From Bacteroidales bacterium (GTDB lineage Bacteria; Bacteroidota; Bacteroidia; Bacteroidales; Prolixibacteraceae): DNA of 57,823 nucleotides. Made by a program: the position numbers and the translations under genes. Shown here piece by piece: positions 9,339-18,165 of the stretch. The notes under the pieces are model-generated. The model did no database searches. It was not told the origin of the DNA and worked only from the letters and a program-made list of their open reading frames with translations. Location of the stretch: the NCBI GenBank assembly GCA_012729335.1, contig JAAYDJ010000023.1, positions 1-57,823 of the forward strand, given 5' to 3'. How positions within the stretch are numbered: position 1 is the stretch's first letter; each line of letters starts with the position of its first letter.

Positions 9339-10060
9339 AGCACAAGACCTTTTTTCTGCTGATCGGGCTGTGGGGGACCCTCTCCCTTCCTTCATGGGGG
9401 CAGATGGATGATTTTGCCTGGGGGGATCCTGCCGGGGCCACCCACAGCCACGGTGCCAAAGTCACCGGCAACCGCTATTTCATGAACCTGCTGACCTCCC
9501 CCAACCATTTCTACCATGATACCTGGCTAGAGGGAAACATCATGACGGTCAACGGAGAGGTGATTGCAGGGTATAACCTCAGATACGATGCCTTACATGA
9601 CGAACTGGTGGCCTTCAACAACCGGGTAAACGGCATGTTTGTCGTCGACAGGAAGATGGTGGAGGGATTCACAGTGACTTATCCCGGAGCCGGGCAAAGC
9701 GCGTTCAGAAGACTCTCCATAAGGGGGAACGAAAACCGCGACAGCTATTATGAGGTGGTCCATGAGGGAAAGGTCCTCCTGCTTTGCCGCATACGGATCA
9801 TCGAGCGTCAGACAGGCCTCTACCGGAATAAATTCGGAAAACTCGACAACCGTGCCTTCGATCTTCAGAAACAATACTATCTTTACGGAAAGGGCTATGA
9901 CTACAAGGTCCTGGAGGCAGGCCGGAAAGCCATCATGGATCTCTTTCCCGACCGGAGGCGTGCGTTGCGTCAATTTTTCAGGAAGTACGGAGTACATGAT
10001 TTCTCACGGGAGAGCAATGCCCTCTGGATAGGGTTGCTTGATCAGGAGGGTTTTTTCTAA
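9335..10060 (+). CDS. secreted protein of unknown function in the TonB/DUF4249 locus
   Basis: Protein of 241 residues with a clear signal peptide (MKHKTFFLLIGLWGTLSLPSWGQ). The mature part includes NLLTSPNHFYHDTWLEGNI, NGEVIAGYNLRYD and several aromatic-rich strands. It lacks a lipobox, membrane helices and catalytic motifs. Its ATG overlaps the previous stop codon (ATGA), so it is the fourth and last member of the operon starting at 3824. I cannot assign a family. A small partner of the outer-membrane complex is plausible from position alone. Confidence 0.65.
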   Translation: MKHKTFFLLIGLWGTLSLPSWGQMDDFAWGDPAGATHSHGAKVTGNRYFMNLLTSPNHFYHDTWLEGNIMTVNGEVIAGYNLRYDALHDELVAFNNRVNGMFVVDRKMVEGFTVTYPGAGQSAFRRLSIRGNENRDSYYEVVHEGKVLLLCRIRIIERQTGLYRNKFGKLDNRAFDLQKQYYLYGKGYDYKVLEAGRKAIMDLFPDRRRALRQFFRKYGVHDFSRESNALWIGLLDQEGFF

Positions 10061-10067
10061 AGGGATG

Positions 10068-10075
10068 TATCTTTG
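10068..10075 (+). promoter_or_regulatory. possible -7 box TATCTTTG upstream of the sugar dehydrogenase
   Basis: TATCTTTG matches the Bacteroidota -7 consensus TAnnTTTG, but no good -33 TTTG lies 19-21 bp upstream. It runs straight into CTCCATGCGA, the same sequence that follows a TATATTTG box inside the dispersed repeat at 50953-51041, so it may instead be a relic of that repeat. Confidence 0.3.
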
Positions 10076-10166
10076 CTCCATGCGACTGTCCTGGGCGTGA
10101 AGCACTTTATCCGGATTTGACTCTATATGCAACTGAATTGTAAGTCATTAACCAACAAATAACCTC

Positions 10167-11591
10167 ATGAGAAAGAAATCATTGCTGCTGGGGGCATTTC
10201 TGGTGGTGGTACTGGCCGGGTTGGCCAGCCTTCTTCCCTTCAGGAGCGGGAATGCCCGTATGGCCGCGAACAAGGAAGGTGCCGCAGAGAATTACGCCAG
10301 ATATTGTGCCGGGTGCCATGGTGACCGGTTGGAAAAATTCACCGCCAAGGCCTGGATGGATGAGGAGGGCACCGCTTCCGTGGTCCGCAGTATCACTTAT
10401 GGCATTGAGGAACTTGGGATGCCCGCATTCAGGAAGACTTTCACTGATAAGGAGATTGAGTTTCTGGCCGCCTATGTAAAAGCGGGGATCCCAGCAGATC
10501 GGGGCGTGCTGAAACCTGCTTCCACCCCGGGAGAGATCGTGGGATCTGAAGTACAGCGGTTTGTGGTCGACACGGTGGTGTCAGGGCTGAAGGTACCATG
10601 GGGACTGGCCTTTCTGCCCGGTGGGGATTTGCTGATCTCGGAAAGGGAAGGGATTTTATACCTTTTCTCGGAGGGAAAATTGTCAGCGCCCATTTCCGGA
10701 TTGCCACCGGTGATGGCCGCCGGTCAGGGCGGGTTACTTGACCTCTGTCTCCATCCTGATTTTGACCAAAACGGATGGATATACCTTTCCTACTCCTATC
10801 TGGAAACGGAAAAGCCCAAGCGGACGGGCAACACGGCCATCATGCGGGCCCGGCTGGAAGGGAACCGCCTGGTGGACCAGGAGGTGATCTTCAAAGGGAT
10901 GCCGGCCACCGACCGCTCTCATCATTTTGGCTGCAAGCTGGCCTTTGACCGCGAGAACCGCCTCTACTTCGGCATCGGCGACCGGGGACAGCATTTCGTT
11001 TTCCCCCAGGAACTGGGCAACCACAACGGAAAGATCCACCGGATCAACGACGATGGGTCCATTCCCGCCGACAATCCATTTACCGGCCGGCCGGGAGCCA
11101 TGGGCTCCATCTGGAGCTATGGTCACCGCAATCCCCAGGGAAACTGTTTTCATCCCGAAACCGGGGAGCTGTGGGAATCGGAACACGGGCCACGCGGGGG
11201 CGATGAACTCAACCTTGTTCTTCCGGGGAAAAACTACGGCTGGCCGGTGATTTCCTACGGGATCAACTATGACGGAACCGTTCTCACCGAACTTACACAA
11301 AAAGAGGGTCTCGAACAGCCCTCCTTTTACTGGACCCCCTCGATTGCCCCCTGCGGCATGACCTTTCTGAAAGGGGACCGGTACGAAAACTGGAAAAACA
11401 ACCTGTTCGTGGGTTCCCTGCGGTTTCAGTACGTGGAACGGGTGGAGCTCAAAGGGCATGAGGTCGTTCATCGTGAGAAACTGCTTGAAGGCATCGGCAG
11501 GGTCCGCAATGTGGTGGAAAGCCCCGACGGATTGCTTTATGTGGCCATAGAAACGCCGGGGAAGATCGTGAGGCTGGTGCCGGTGAAATAG
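10167..11591 (+). CDS. PQQ-dependent sugar dehydrogenase with N-terminal cytochrome c domain
   Basis: Protein of 474 residues with an N-terminal membrane anchor or signal peptide. A small cytochrome c domain follows, with the haem motif CAGCH at residues 47-51 and a likely axial Met near 85 (ELGMPAF). The rest (about 125-474) is a glucose/sorbosone dehydrogenase six-bladed propeller with GLKVPWGLAFLPGG, GYGHRNPQG-like and EHGPRGGDELN segments. Members oxidise aldoses outside the cytoplasm using PQQ, and the fused cytochrome would accept the electrons directly. No PQQ biosynthesis gene is in the window. The gene appears to be transcribed alone. Confidence 0.87.
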   Translation: MRKKSLLLGAFLVVVLAGLASLLPFRSGNARMAANKEGAAENYARYCAGCHGDRLEKFTAKAWMDEEGTASVVRSITYGIEELGMPAFRKTFTDKEIEFLAAYVKAGIPADRGVLKPASTPGEIVGSEVQRFVVDTVVSGLKVPWGLAFLPGGDLLISEREGILYLFSEGKLSAPISGLPPVMAAGQGGLLDLCLHPDFDQNGWIYLSYSYLETEKPKRTGNTAIMRARLEGNRLVDQEVIFKGMPATDRSHHFGCKLAFDRENRLYFGIGDRGQHFVFPQELGNHNGKIHRINDDGSIPADNPFTGRPGAMGSIWSYGHRNPQGNCFHPETGELWESEHGPRGGDELNLVLPGKNYGWPVISYGINYDGTVLTELTQKEGLEQPSFYWTPSIAPCGMTFLKGDRYENWKNNLFVGSLRFQYVERVELKGHEVVHREKLLEGIGRVRNVVESPDGLLYVAIETPGKIVRLVPVK

Positions 11592-11775
11592 CTGTCTGTT
11601 CTATTCTTTTCAGGCCAAGAGTGCATACTTCATGAGGGTTCCTTTTATCAGCAGTCGTTTCGGGTGTTTCAGGGTTCCTTTATGCCGGGCCGGAGTGGTT
11701 TTGCCGGTGAGGGTGGCAGGGGAGGCTCCGAAGTCCACGCTCTTTCTGTATTACGGTTTGTGGGGTGGGTTGATC

Positions 11776-13824
11776 ATGCCCTTCTTTGCTCCTCTCATCT
11801 TGTTTTTCGTGATGATGTGTCTGCCGGAAGGGGCAACCTGCCAGCCTGGAGTTCCGGTAAGACTGCCTCCGGCCGATTCAGCCCTTCACCTGGAGGAGGT
11901 TACCGTGGAAGCATACCGGGTGGCGGGGCGTATGACCACCCTTCCTGGGAATTTCTCACAGATCGGGGGGGAGTCCCTCAAACATGGCAGCGGGCTGCAG
12001 TTTTCCGACATGATCAACACCCTGCCCGGGGTGACCATGCAGAGCGGCACCCTGGCCACGGGGCGCATTGTCATACGGGGGATGGGCAGCCGCACCCCTT
12101 ACAATACCAACCGCATCAGGGCTTATCTCGACGGTATACCCCTTACGGGTGCCGATGGGGTTTCCTCGCCCGAGGAGCTTGATTTTGCCTCGCTGGGGCG
12201 GGTGGAGGTGACCCGGGGGCCTTCCTCTGCCCTTTACGGGTCGGGACTGGGGGGGAGCATTGCCCTATACACCCCGGTTGCCGGCGTCGATACAGGGCAG
12301 GTCACCCTCCGCTACGGGTCGTTTGGCACGGCCCAGGCAGGGCTGTCGGGCACCCTCCGGCACGGGCGGAGCTCCGTATATGGAAGCCTCAGCCACCTCC
12401 ACAGCAACGGATTCAGGGAAAACGACCTCTACCGGAGAAGTTCGCTGATCACCTCGGGGCGGTTCAGAGGACGGGGATTTCTGGTGAGCGGCACCCTGTG
12501 GCTTTCCGGCATCCGCGGGGGCATTCCCAGTTCCCTGGGGAAGACCCTTTTTGAGGAGCGTCCCGAAGCGGCAGCCCCCAACTGGAAGGCCATCGCCGGC
12601 TATCAGCAGTCGGCCAGGCTTCTTGGCGGGGTCACCCTGGCAGCCACCCTCTCCGAGACCCTCACGGGACGGCTTACCCTTTATGGACGGTTTAACGACG
12701 ACTATGAGAAAAGGCCTTTTAATAACCTCGACGACCATTCCGGAAGTGGAGGATTCCGGGGCAGGATCACCCGTCACGGCACCAGATCGGTGTGGATCGC
12801 CGGCGGGGAGTGGTCGGCCGAGCGTTATGCCTGGCAACTTGATAAGAAGGGCGAACAGCTGAATGAAAACCGGGAAAACCGGCACCAATGGCAACTCTTC
12901 TCGATGTGGTACCACCATCCCGGACCACGTATGACCCTTTCACTGGCAGGAGCGCTGAGCCGTACCCGGTACACCCTCGAAGATCTTTTTCCGGCCAACG
13001 GCGACCAGTCGGGTAAGCGTCATTTTCCCCTGATTTTCTCGCCCCGTGCCGGTATGAGCTATGAGATTTCGCGAATGGTGGCACTTTTTGCCTCAGCAGG
13101 CCACGGTTATTCCCTGCCCTCTCCTGAGGAGACCCTCCTGCCTGAGGGGGATGTCAATCCCGCTATCAGACATGAGCAGGGGATACAGGCGGAACTGGGG
13201 ATAAGAATCTCCGGGAAACAACCGGCTTCCGCCCTGGAATTGACCCTGTACCGGATTGATCTGCGTGATTTGCTGGTCACCAAGCGGGTGACAGAGGATA
13301 TCTTCACGGGGACCAATGCAGGCCGTACACGCCATTTCGGTCTGGAGTTGTCTGCAAACCATTGTTTTTTCAGCCGTCCCGCCTTTCCCGGGGCGCTTTC
13401 CTCGCGGGTGACTTTCACAGGGTCGGTCAACCGCTTTATCGATTTTACCGATGACGGGGAGGTATTTGACGGCCGTCATTTGCCAGGAATCCCCGGAACC
13501 TCGGTGCAGGGCCTGTTGGTCTGGAGGCCCATTTCCTCGCTGGAAACACAGGTTCACCTGACCCACACAGGGCGCCAGTTCCTCAATGATGCCAACACCG
13601 TGGAGCAGCCCGGTTATTTTCTGGCCCACCTCAGGGCGGAAGCCTTCTTCCCGGCCGGCCACGGCTGCCAATGGCGTATCCACGCCGGCATAGGGAACCT
13701 CACCCAAACAAAATACGCCTCCATGATCGTGGTCAACGCCTTCGCCGCTCCCAATGCCGAACCCCGATACTATTACCCCGGCATGCCCGGAAATGGCTAC
13801 ATGGGAGTGGCATTCCACTTCTGA
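11776..13824 (+). CDS. TonB-dependent outer-membrane receptor
   Basis: Receptor of about 682 residues without STN or regulatory domain. The plug begins at LHLEEVTVEAYRVAGR, with GVTMQSGTLATGRIVIRGMG and GADGVSSPEELDFASLGRVEVTRGPSSALYGSG as clear plug blocks. The barrel ends in GYMGVAFHF, an aromatic C-terminus. ATG 11776 places a normal signal peptide (MPFFAPLILFFVMMCLPEGATC) at the N-terminus; an in-frame ATG at 11632 would put about 48 residues ahead of it. The size and layout fit receptors for siderophores, cobalamin or small organic complexes rather than SusC-type glycan importers. No transport partner adjoins. Confidence 0.88.
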   Translation: MPFFAPLILFFVMMCLPEGATCQPGVPVRLPPADSALHLEEVTVEAYRVAGRMTTLPGNFSQIGGESLKHGSGLQFSDMINTLPGVTMQSGTLATGRIVIRGMGSRTPYNTNRIRAYLDGIPLTGADGVSSPEELDFASLGRVEVTRGPSSALYGSGLGGSIALYTPVAGVDTGQVTLRYGSFGTAQAGLSGTLRHGRSSVYGSLSHLHSNGFRENDLYRRSSLITSGRFRGRGFLVSGTLWLSGIRGGIPSSLGKTLFEERPEAAAPNWKAIAGYQQSARLLGGVTLAATLSETLTGRLTLYGRFNDDYEKRPFNNLDDHSGSGGFRGRITRHGTRSVWIAGGEWSAERYAWQLDKKGEQLNENRENRHQWQLFSMWYHHPGPRMTLSLAGALSRTRYTLEDLFPANGDQSGKRHFPLIFSPRAGMSYEISRMVALFASAGHGYSLPSPEETLLPEGDVNPAIRHEQGIQAELGIRISGKQPASALELTLYRIDLRDLLVTKRVTEDIFTGTNAGRTRHFGLELSANHCFFSRPAFPGALSSRVTFTGSVNRFIDFTDDGEVFDGRHLPGIPGTSVQGLLVWRPISSLETQVHLTHTGRQFLNDANTVEQPGYFLAHLRAEAFFPAGHGCQWRIHAGIGNLTQTKYASMIVVNAFAAPNAEPRYYYPGMPGNGYMGVAFHF

Positions 13825-13922
13825 AAGGACCGCCACCCTCTTTTCTTTATTTAAAAAGCAGGCAAATCTCCATTGTTTTACTGATGCACCAACTTGATTT
13901 GTACAAATTCCTGGCCTGAAGG

Positions 13923-13953
13923 TTTGTTATTATATTAAAAATGAGTATATTTA
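13923..13953 (+). promoter_or_regulatory. promoter of the FISUMP gene (-33 TTTG, -7 TATATTTA)
   Basis: TTTG at 13923-13926 and TATATTTA at 13946-13953 are separated by 19 bp, as in the Bacteroidota sigma-ABfr promoter (TTTG, 19-21 bp, TAnnTTTG), with one mismatch in the -7 box. Transcription would begin near 13960, giving a leader of about 70 bases. Confidence 0.55.
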
Positions 13954-13960
13954 GTAAATC

Positions 13961-13974
13961 ATTACGTACGTAAT
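13961..13974. promoter_or_regulatory. perfect 14 bp palindrome ATTACGTACGTAAT, candidate operator
   Basis: This self-complementary sequence lies immediately after the predicted -7 box, at about +1 to +14 of the FISUMP transcript. A dimeric regulator bound there would block initiation. No regulator gene is adjacent, so the binding protein is unknown. Confidence 0.4.
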
Positions 13975-14029
13975 ACAAATGTGAGCCAGCTTATTTACAG
14001 TGTTTGGATTGTATCGGAGGATTAGAACC

Positions 14030-15331
14030 ATGCTTATGAAAGAGGGGGTGAAATCCGTTGCCAGTCTGGTCATGGCGGTCAGTTTAATTGTGACAGGGGT
14101 TACAGCACAGGTGCCATTTCCCGCAACGGGGAGTTATACCGATTCCCGCGATGGACAGAGTTATGCAACCGTAAAGATTGGAGACCAGTGGTGGTTTGCT
14201 GAAAATCTGGCCTGGTTGCCTGCTGTCAGTCCGCCCACTGTTGAATCGGAAACCAATCCGTATTATTATGTATATGGTTATCAAGGTGTTGATGTGGAAG
14301 AGGCAAAGGCCACGCAGAATTTTGTGACCTACGGGGTATTATACAACTGGCCTGCAGCCACAGGGGGAGTCCCGGGCAGCGATGCGAATCCTTCGGGCGT
14401 GCAGGGGGCTTGTCCGGCAGGATGGCATCTCCCGGGCGATACAGAATGGAAACAATTGGAGATGTTTCTGGGAATGAACAGTACCCAGGCCGACGGCATA
14501 GGCTTCCGGGGTACTGACCAGGGAACACAGATGAAAGCCCAGGAAGGATGGATCGACCTGGGAAACGGGTCCAATTCTAGTGGGTTCACGGCACTTCCGG
14601 GAGGTGTACGTGGCGGTGATTTATTCAGCAGTCTGGGAGGCGTGGGACATTGGTGGTCAGCCTCAGAATATTCTGCCACCCAAGCCTGGAAGAGAAGGCT
14701 GAACTACGACAACACCAAGGTGCAGCGATATTATGATTATAAAGATTACGGCTACAGCATCCGGTGTGTCAGGGATGACCCCGATACTTTGACCATTTAT
14801 CTGAATCCCGGCTGGAACCTCTTTTCGGTCAACGTGGTTCCCGACAATTCCGACCTGAAGGAGCTCTTCGATTCCCTGATCAGCCAGGGCTTATTGGTCA
14901 TGATTGTGGATGAATCAGGAAACAACCTGGAGGACCAGGGCGAACCCGAAGGGTGGACAAACGATATTGGGAATATCAGCATAACGGAGGGCTACAAAAT
15001 AAAGGTTTTAGCCTCCTGCGGGGTGGATATCGCTGGCATGAAGGCTGAATATCCCCTAAAAATTCCCCTGAAGTCCGGATGGAACTACATCGGTTTTCCC
15101 TGCCGGGAGATGCAGGATGGCCTGCAGGTCGTTCAGCAACTGATCGACCGTCAGACCCTGGTGAAGCTTCAGGATGAGACAGGAGCTGCCATAGAAAACC
15201 TGGGTGAATGGGGGGGGTGGAAAAGCATGATCGGGACGTTTGTGCCTGGTAAGGGTTACTGGGTGAAGATGGCTGCGGCTGATACGCTGACCATCGACAG
15301 TACCACACCTCTCCTCCGGCACTCAAAGTAG
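14030..15331 (+). CDS. FISUMP-domain secreted protein with duplicated C-terminal module
   Basis: Protein of about 433 residues with a signal peptide ending near VTAQ. Residues about 30-255 match the Fibrobacter succinogenes major paralogous (FISUMP) domain: DGQSYATVKIGDQWWFAENLAW, YGVLYNWPAA, ACPAGWHLPGDTEW, WWSASEYS and GYSIRCVRD. FISUMP proteins are exported surface proteins of unknown biochemical role. The last 170 residues contain two related copies of a module beginning with GWNLFSV or GWNYIGF and ending in GYKIKV or GYWVKM. ATG 14030 was chosen because CGGAGG lies 9 bases before it, an unusually good ribosome site here. The gene has its own promoter and palindrome. Confidence 0.8.
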   Translation: MLMKEGVKSVASLVMAVSLIVTGVTAQVPFPATGSYTDSRDGQSYATVKIGDQWWFAENLAWLPAVSPPTVESETNPYYYVYGYQGVDVEEAKATQNFVTYGVLYNWPAATGGVPGSDANPSGVQGACPAGWHLPGDTEWKQLEMFLGMNSTQADGIGFRGTDQGTQMKAQEGWIDLGNGSNSSGFTALPGGVRGGDLFSSLGGVGHWWSASEYSATQAWKRRLNYDNTKVQRYYDYKDYGYSIRCVRDDPDTLTIYLNPGWNLFSVNVVPDNSDLKELFDSLISQGLLVMIVDESGNNLEDQGEPEGWTNDIGNISITEGYKIKVLASCGVDIAGMKAEYPLKIPLKSGWNYIGFPCREMQDGLQVVQQLIDRQTLVKLQDETGAAIENLGEWGGWKSMIGTFVPGKGYWVKMAAADTLTIDSTTPLLRHSK

Positions 15332-15452
15332 TACTGGTACCCCTAATGGCTCATGATACTCTTCGCCCAGTGGAGATATCCCCTTTAAAAATGTAAGCGA
15401 TAACGCAACCTTTTTGCCTTAATATCAGTCTACAAAATAAAAACCATAAGTG

Positions 15453-18023
15453 ATGGGGCGTTTTTTTAGCCTGTGGGCAGCAGTACTCTTTCTGCTCCCC
15501 TTTCCGGGTTATGGCCAGGCCTTTCAGCCCGCAAACTTCCCCGATGTGCGGGAGCGGAACAGAACCCTTACTGCCGCAGAGCTTGAAAACCAGTACAACC
15601 GGCCTGCAGAGTTTTATCTCAGGGACTTTGACAAAGGCATCGACTTCAGTAAGGTGCTGTACCTTGATGAGATGATCGCTGCCCTGGAGCTTACCCGTGA
15701 CGAAGAGGCCCTTTTACGGCGCAATCTGTTCATGGTCACCGAACGGATCTCCTTTTCCGCTTTTGGTCATGCTTTCCATACGGTATATAACCACGATCTT
15801 CCCGTTTTCGTGACCACCGATGCCATCCTGCATGCCCTGCATATGTCGTACGACCAGATCCTGAAAACCCTGGAGCGGGAGGTGATGACGGTGAACCTGG
15901 AGAAGTTTCTGGAAGCACTCTACACCAATTTCTCTTTTCTTGCCACCAAATATGGCGACAACAAGGTTCTTGCCGATGCGCTTGCCGATGCTGACCTGTA
16001 TGTGACCATCGCCCATTCTCTGATGACGGGTACCCTGAAGGAGGGACATGTGGCTTCATCAGAGGATATAAGCCGGGTGTGGAATGCAGTTAGAAGTGAA
16101 AAGTTGGCAGATATACCCCTGTTTACCTTCCCTGAACGATCGCGGAAGCTCGATTTCAGTCAGTTTACGGTGCGCGGTCATTATGTTTATACGGAACAGG
16201 ACAAGTGGATGGGGCTTAAGTCGCTGGAGCCCTATTTCCGGGCCATGATGTGGCTGGGCCGGACCGATTTTCTGCTGACACCTCCGCCGGAAAACCCATG
16301 GGAGGTACCCTGGACCGACCAGGAAATCCAAAGAATGCACCAGGGGGCCTTCCTGCTCAACGAACTCTGCCGGTTCACCCCGGAACTGGAACTCCTCGAC
16401 TGGAATGAGAAGGTCATCACCTTTATGGTGGGGGCGTGTGATAACATCACTCCCGAAGCGTTCGGAAAGGTACTGACAGGGATGGGGATCACCTCTGCGG
16501 TACAGCTTTCCGACCTTTCTCTTTCGCGGGAATTGCAGCAAACCCTGGGGAAAGATCCTCTCCTGGCCCAGCAGATCCTGAGTGATTTCTTTCTGATGGA
16601 TCCCTGGGCCGTGGAACCGGGCTTACTGCCTGTGTCCTGGCGTTTGTCGGGTCAGCGTTTTATCATAGATTCCTATATCCTGGGAAATGTGGTCTTTGAC
16701 AGGGTGGTGTACAACGGGCAGAAGGTGATGCGGATGATGCCCTCGCCTCTCGATGCCTTGTTTGTGCTGGGGAACAACGATGCCCTGCCCCTGCTGCGTG
16801 ACGAACTTAACAAATACCCCTATGCCGGCCAACTGGCCAACCTGAGGTACCTTACCGATGCCCGGCCGGAGACCTTCTGGCAGGGCAGCCTCTACAACGT
16901 GTGGCTCAGTGCTCTGCGTGCCCTGCATCAGGGCGGGGAGGAGAAGGATCTGCCCCTTTTCATGCAAACGGCGGCTTGGCACCAGGAGAAAATCAACACC
17001 CAACTGGCGGGATGGTCACAATTGCGCCATGATAACCTGTTGTATGCCAAACAATCCTACACGGGAGGCACTGGCTGTTCCTTCCCAGCCTCCTTTGTGG
17101 AACCCTATCCTCTTTTTTACCGCCGGCTGAAGGAATTCGCTGGAGACGCCGCCCGCTTCTTCGGAACCCTTCAGGCTGCTTCCCCCGAAATCAGTAAGGT
17201 CATCGGATTCTTTCCCCATTTCGGAGAGGTGATGGCCAAACTGGAGACTCTGGCCCGGAAGGAACTAGCGGGTGAACCCTTCTCCGAAGCCGAGAGGGAA
17301 TGGCTCAGAAGCATGCTTTTTCACCATGCCATGAGCGGGGAACCTCCCTATTCAGGGTGGTATGCCGACCTTTTCTTTGATGTCTGGGACGCTTCCGAAT
17401 GGGACCACACCATCGTGGATGTGCATACCCAACCCACCGATGAATCAGGGCATGTCGTCGGCCGCGTATTGCACACGTCCACGGGAAAGGTCAACCTGGG
17501 CGTTTTCCTCGCCTGCCACCCCGATAACCCCGGTCTCCTGACCGCATTTGCCGGGCCCCTGCTTTCCTATTACGAAACAGTGACGGAAAACTTTAAAAGG
17601 ATGACCGACCAGGAGTGGGAAAAACTGGTATGGCAGGAGGATGTGCCCGAGCGTCCTGAATGGACCCGTATCTATCTGGCCGGAAAGGAGGGCCAGCTCT
17701 ATCCAAAAGGCGCTGAATTGCCTTCCATAGGGTATACAACCTCCTCCGCTGTCACCAAAACCCCTGATCCCGTAGTGGCCATATGGCCCAATCCCGTGGC
17801 GGAATTATTCTATATGACCATTTTGTCGGAGACAGCGGGAGAATGCAGATTGTCGCTCTATAACACCTCCGGAATTCCAGTACGGGTATTCATGAATCCG
17901 CATTCGGGAAGGGGCGTGAATACCCTTCAGCTTCCGGTAGGCGCACTGAAACCAGGGATTTATATGGTGCGCGTGGAAACCCCTGATGGCCGGATCGCCG
18001 TCAGGAAAATGATCAAAAAGTAA
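15453..18023 (+). CDS. DUF3160 protein with type IX secretion sorting domain
   Basis: Protein of 856 residues. A signal peptide (LLPFPGYGQ) is followed by a long DUF3160-like region from about residue 60 to 740, recognisable by VTTDAILHALHMSYDQILKTLE near the start and by WDHTIVDVHTQPTDESG late in the domain. The last 80 residues (VVAIWPNPVAE through GIYMVRVETPDGRIAVRKMIKK) form a T9SS type A sorting domain, so the protein should pass the outer membrane through the Por system and stay on or leave the surface. No enzymatic activity is established for DUF3160. ATG 15453 follows a GTG three bases earlier that is equally possible. Confidence 0.85.
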   Translation: MGRFFSLWAAVLFLLPFPGYGQAFQPANFPDVRERNRTLTAAELENQYNRPAEFYLRDFDKGIDFSKVLYLDEMIAALELTRDEEALLRRNLFMVTERISFSAFGHAFHTVYNHDLPVFVTTDAILHALHMSYDQILKTLEREVMTVNLEKFLEALYTNFSFLATKYGDNKVLADALADADLYVTIAHSLMTGTLKEGHVASSEDISRVWNAVRSEKLADIPLFTFPERSRKLDFSQFTVRGHYVYTEQDKWMGLKSLEPYFRAMMWLGRTDFLLTPPPENPWEVPWTDQEIQRMHQGAFLLNELCRFTPELELLDWNEKVITFMVGACDNITPEAFGKVLTGMGITSAVQLSDLSLSRELQQTLGKDPLLAQQILSDFFLMDPWAVEPGLLPVSWRLSGQRFIIDSYILGNVVFDRVVYNGQKVMRMMPSPLDALFVLGNNDALPLLRDELNKYPYAGQLANLRYLTDARPETFWQGSLYNVWLSALRALHQGGEEKDLPLFMQTAAWHQEKINTQLAGWSQLRHDNLLYAKQSYTGGTGCSFPASFVEPYPLFYRRLKEFAGDAARFFGTLQAASPEISKVIGFFPHFGEVMAKLETLARKELAGEPFSEAEREWLRSMLFHHAMSGEPPYSGWYADLFFDVWDASEWDHTIVDVHTQPTDESGHVVGRVLHTSTGKVNLGVFLACHPDNPGLLTAFAGPLLSYYETVTENFKRMTDQEWEKLVWQEDVPERPEWTRIYLAGKEGQLYPKGAELPSIGYTTSSAVTKTPDPVVAIWPNPVAELFYMTILSETAGECRLSLYNTSGIPVRVFMNPHSGRGVNTLQLPVGALKPGIYMVRVETPDGRIAVRKMIKK

Positions 18024-18165
18024 CCATTCCCTATTTTCACAGAAGGTGAAGTCACCGGAAACGTTCGTTTCAGATGGAGCGTCGCTTACAGAAAAAAAGC
18101 TGAAGAGGGAGAGAAATGTTCCGGATGGATTATATTGTAATCACATAGATGATCAGAATATAATC

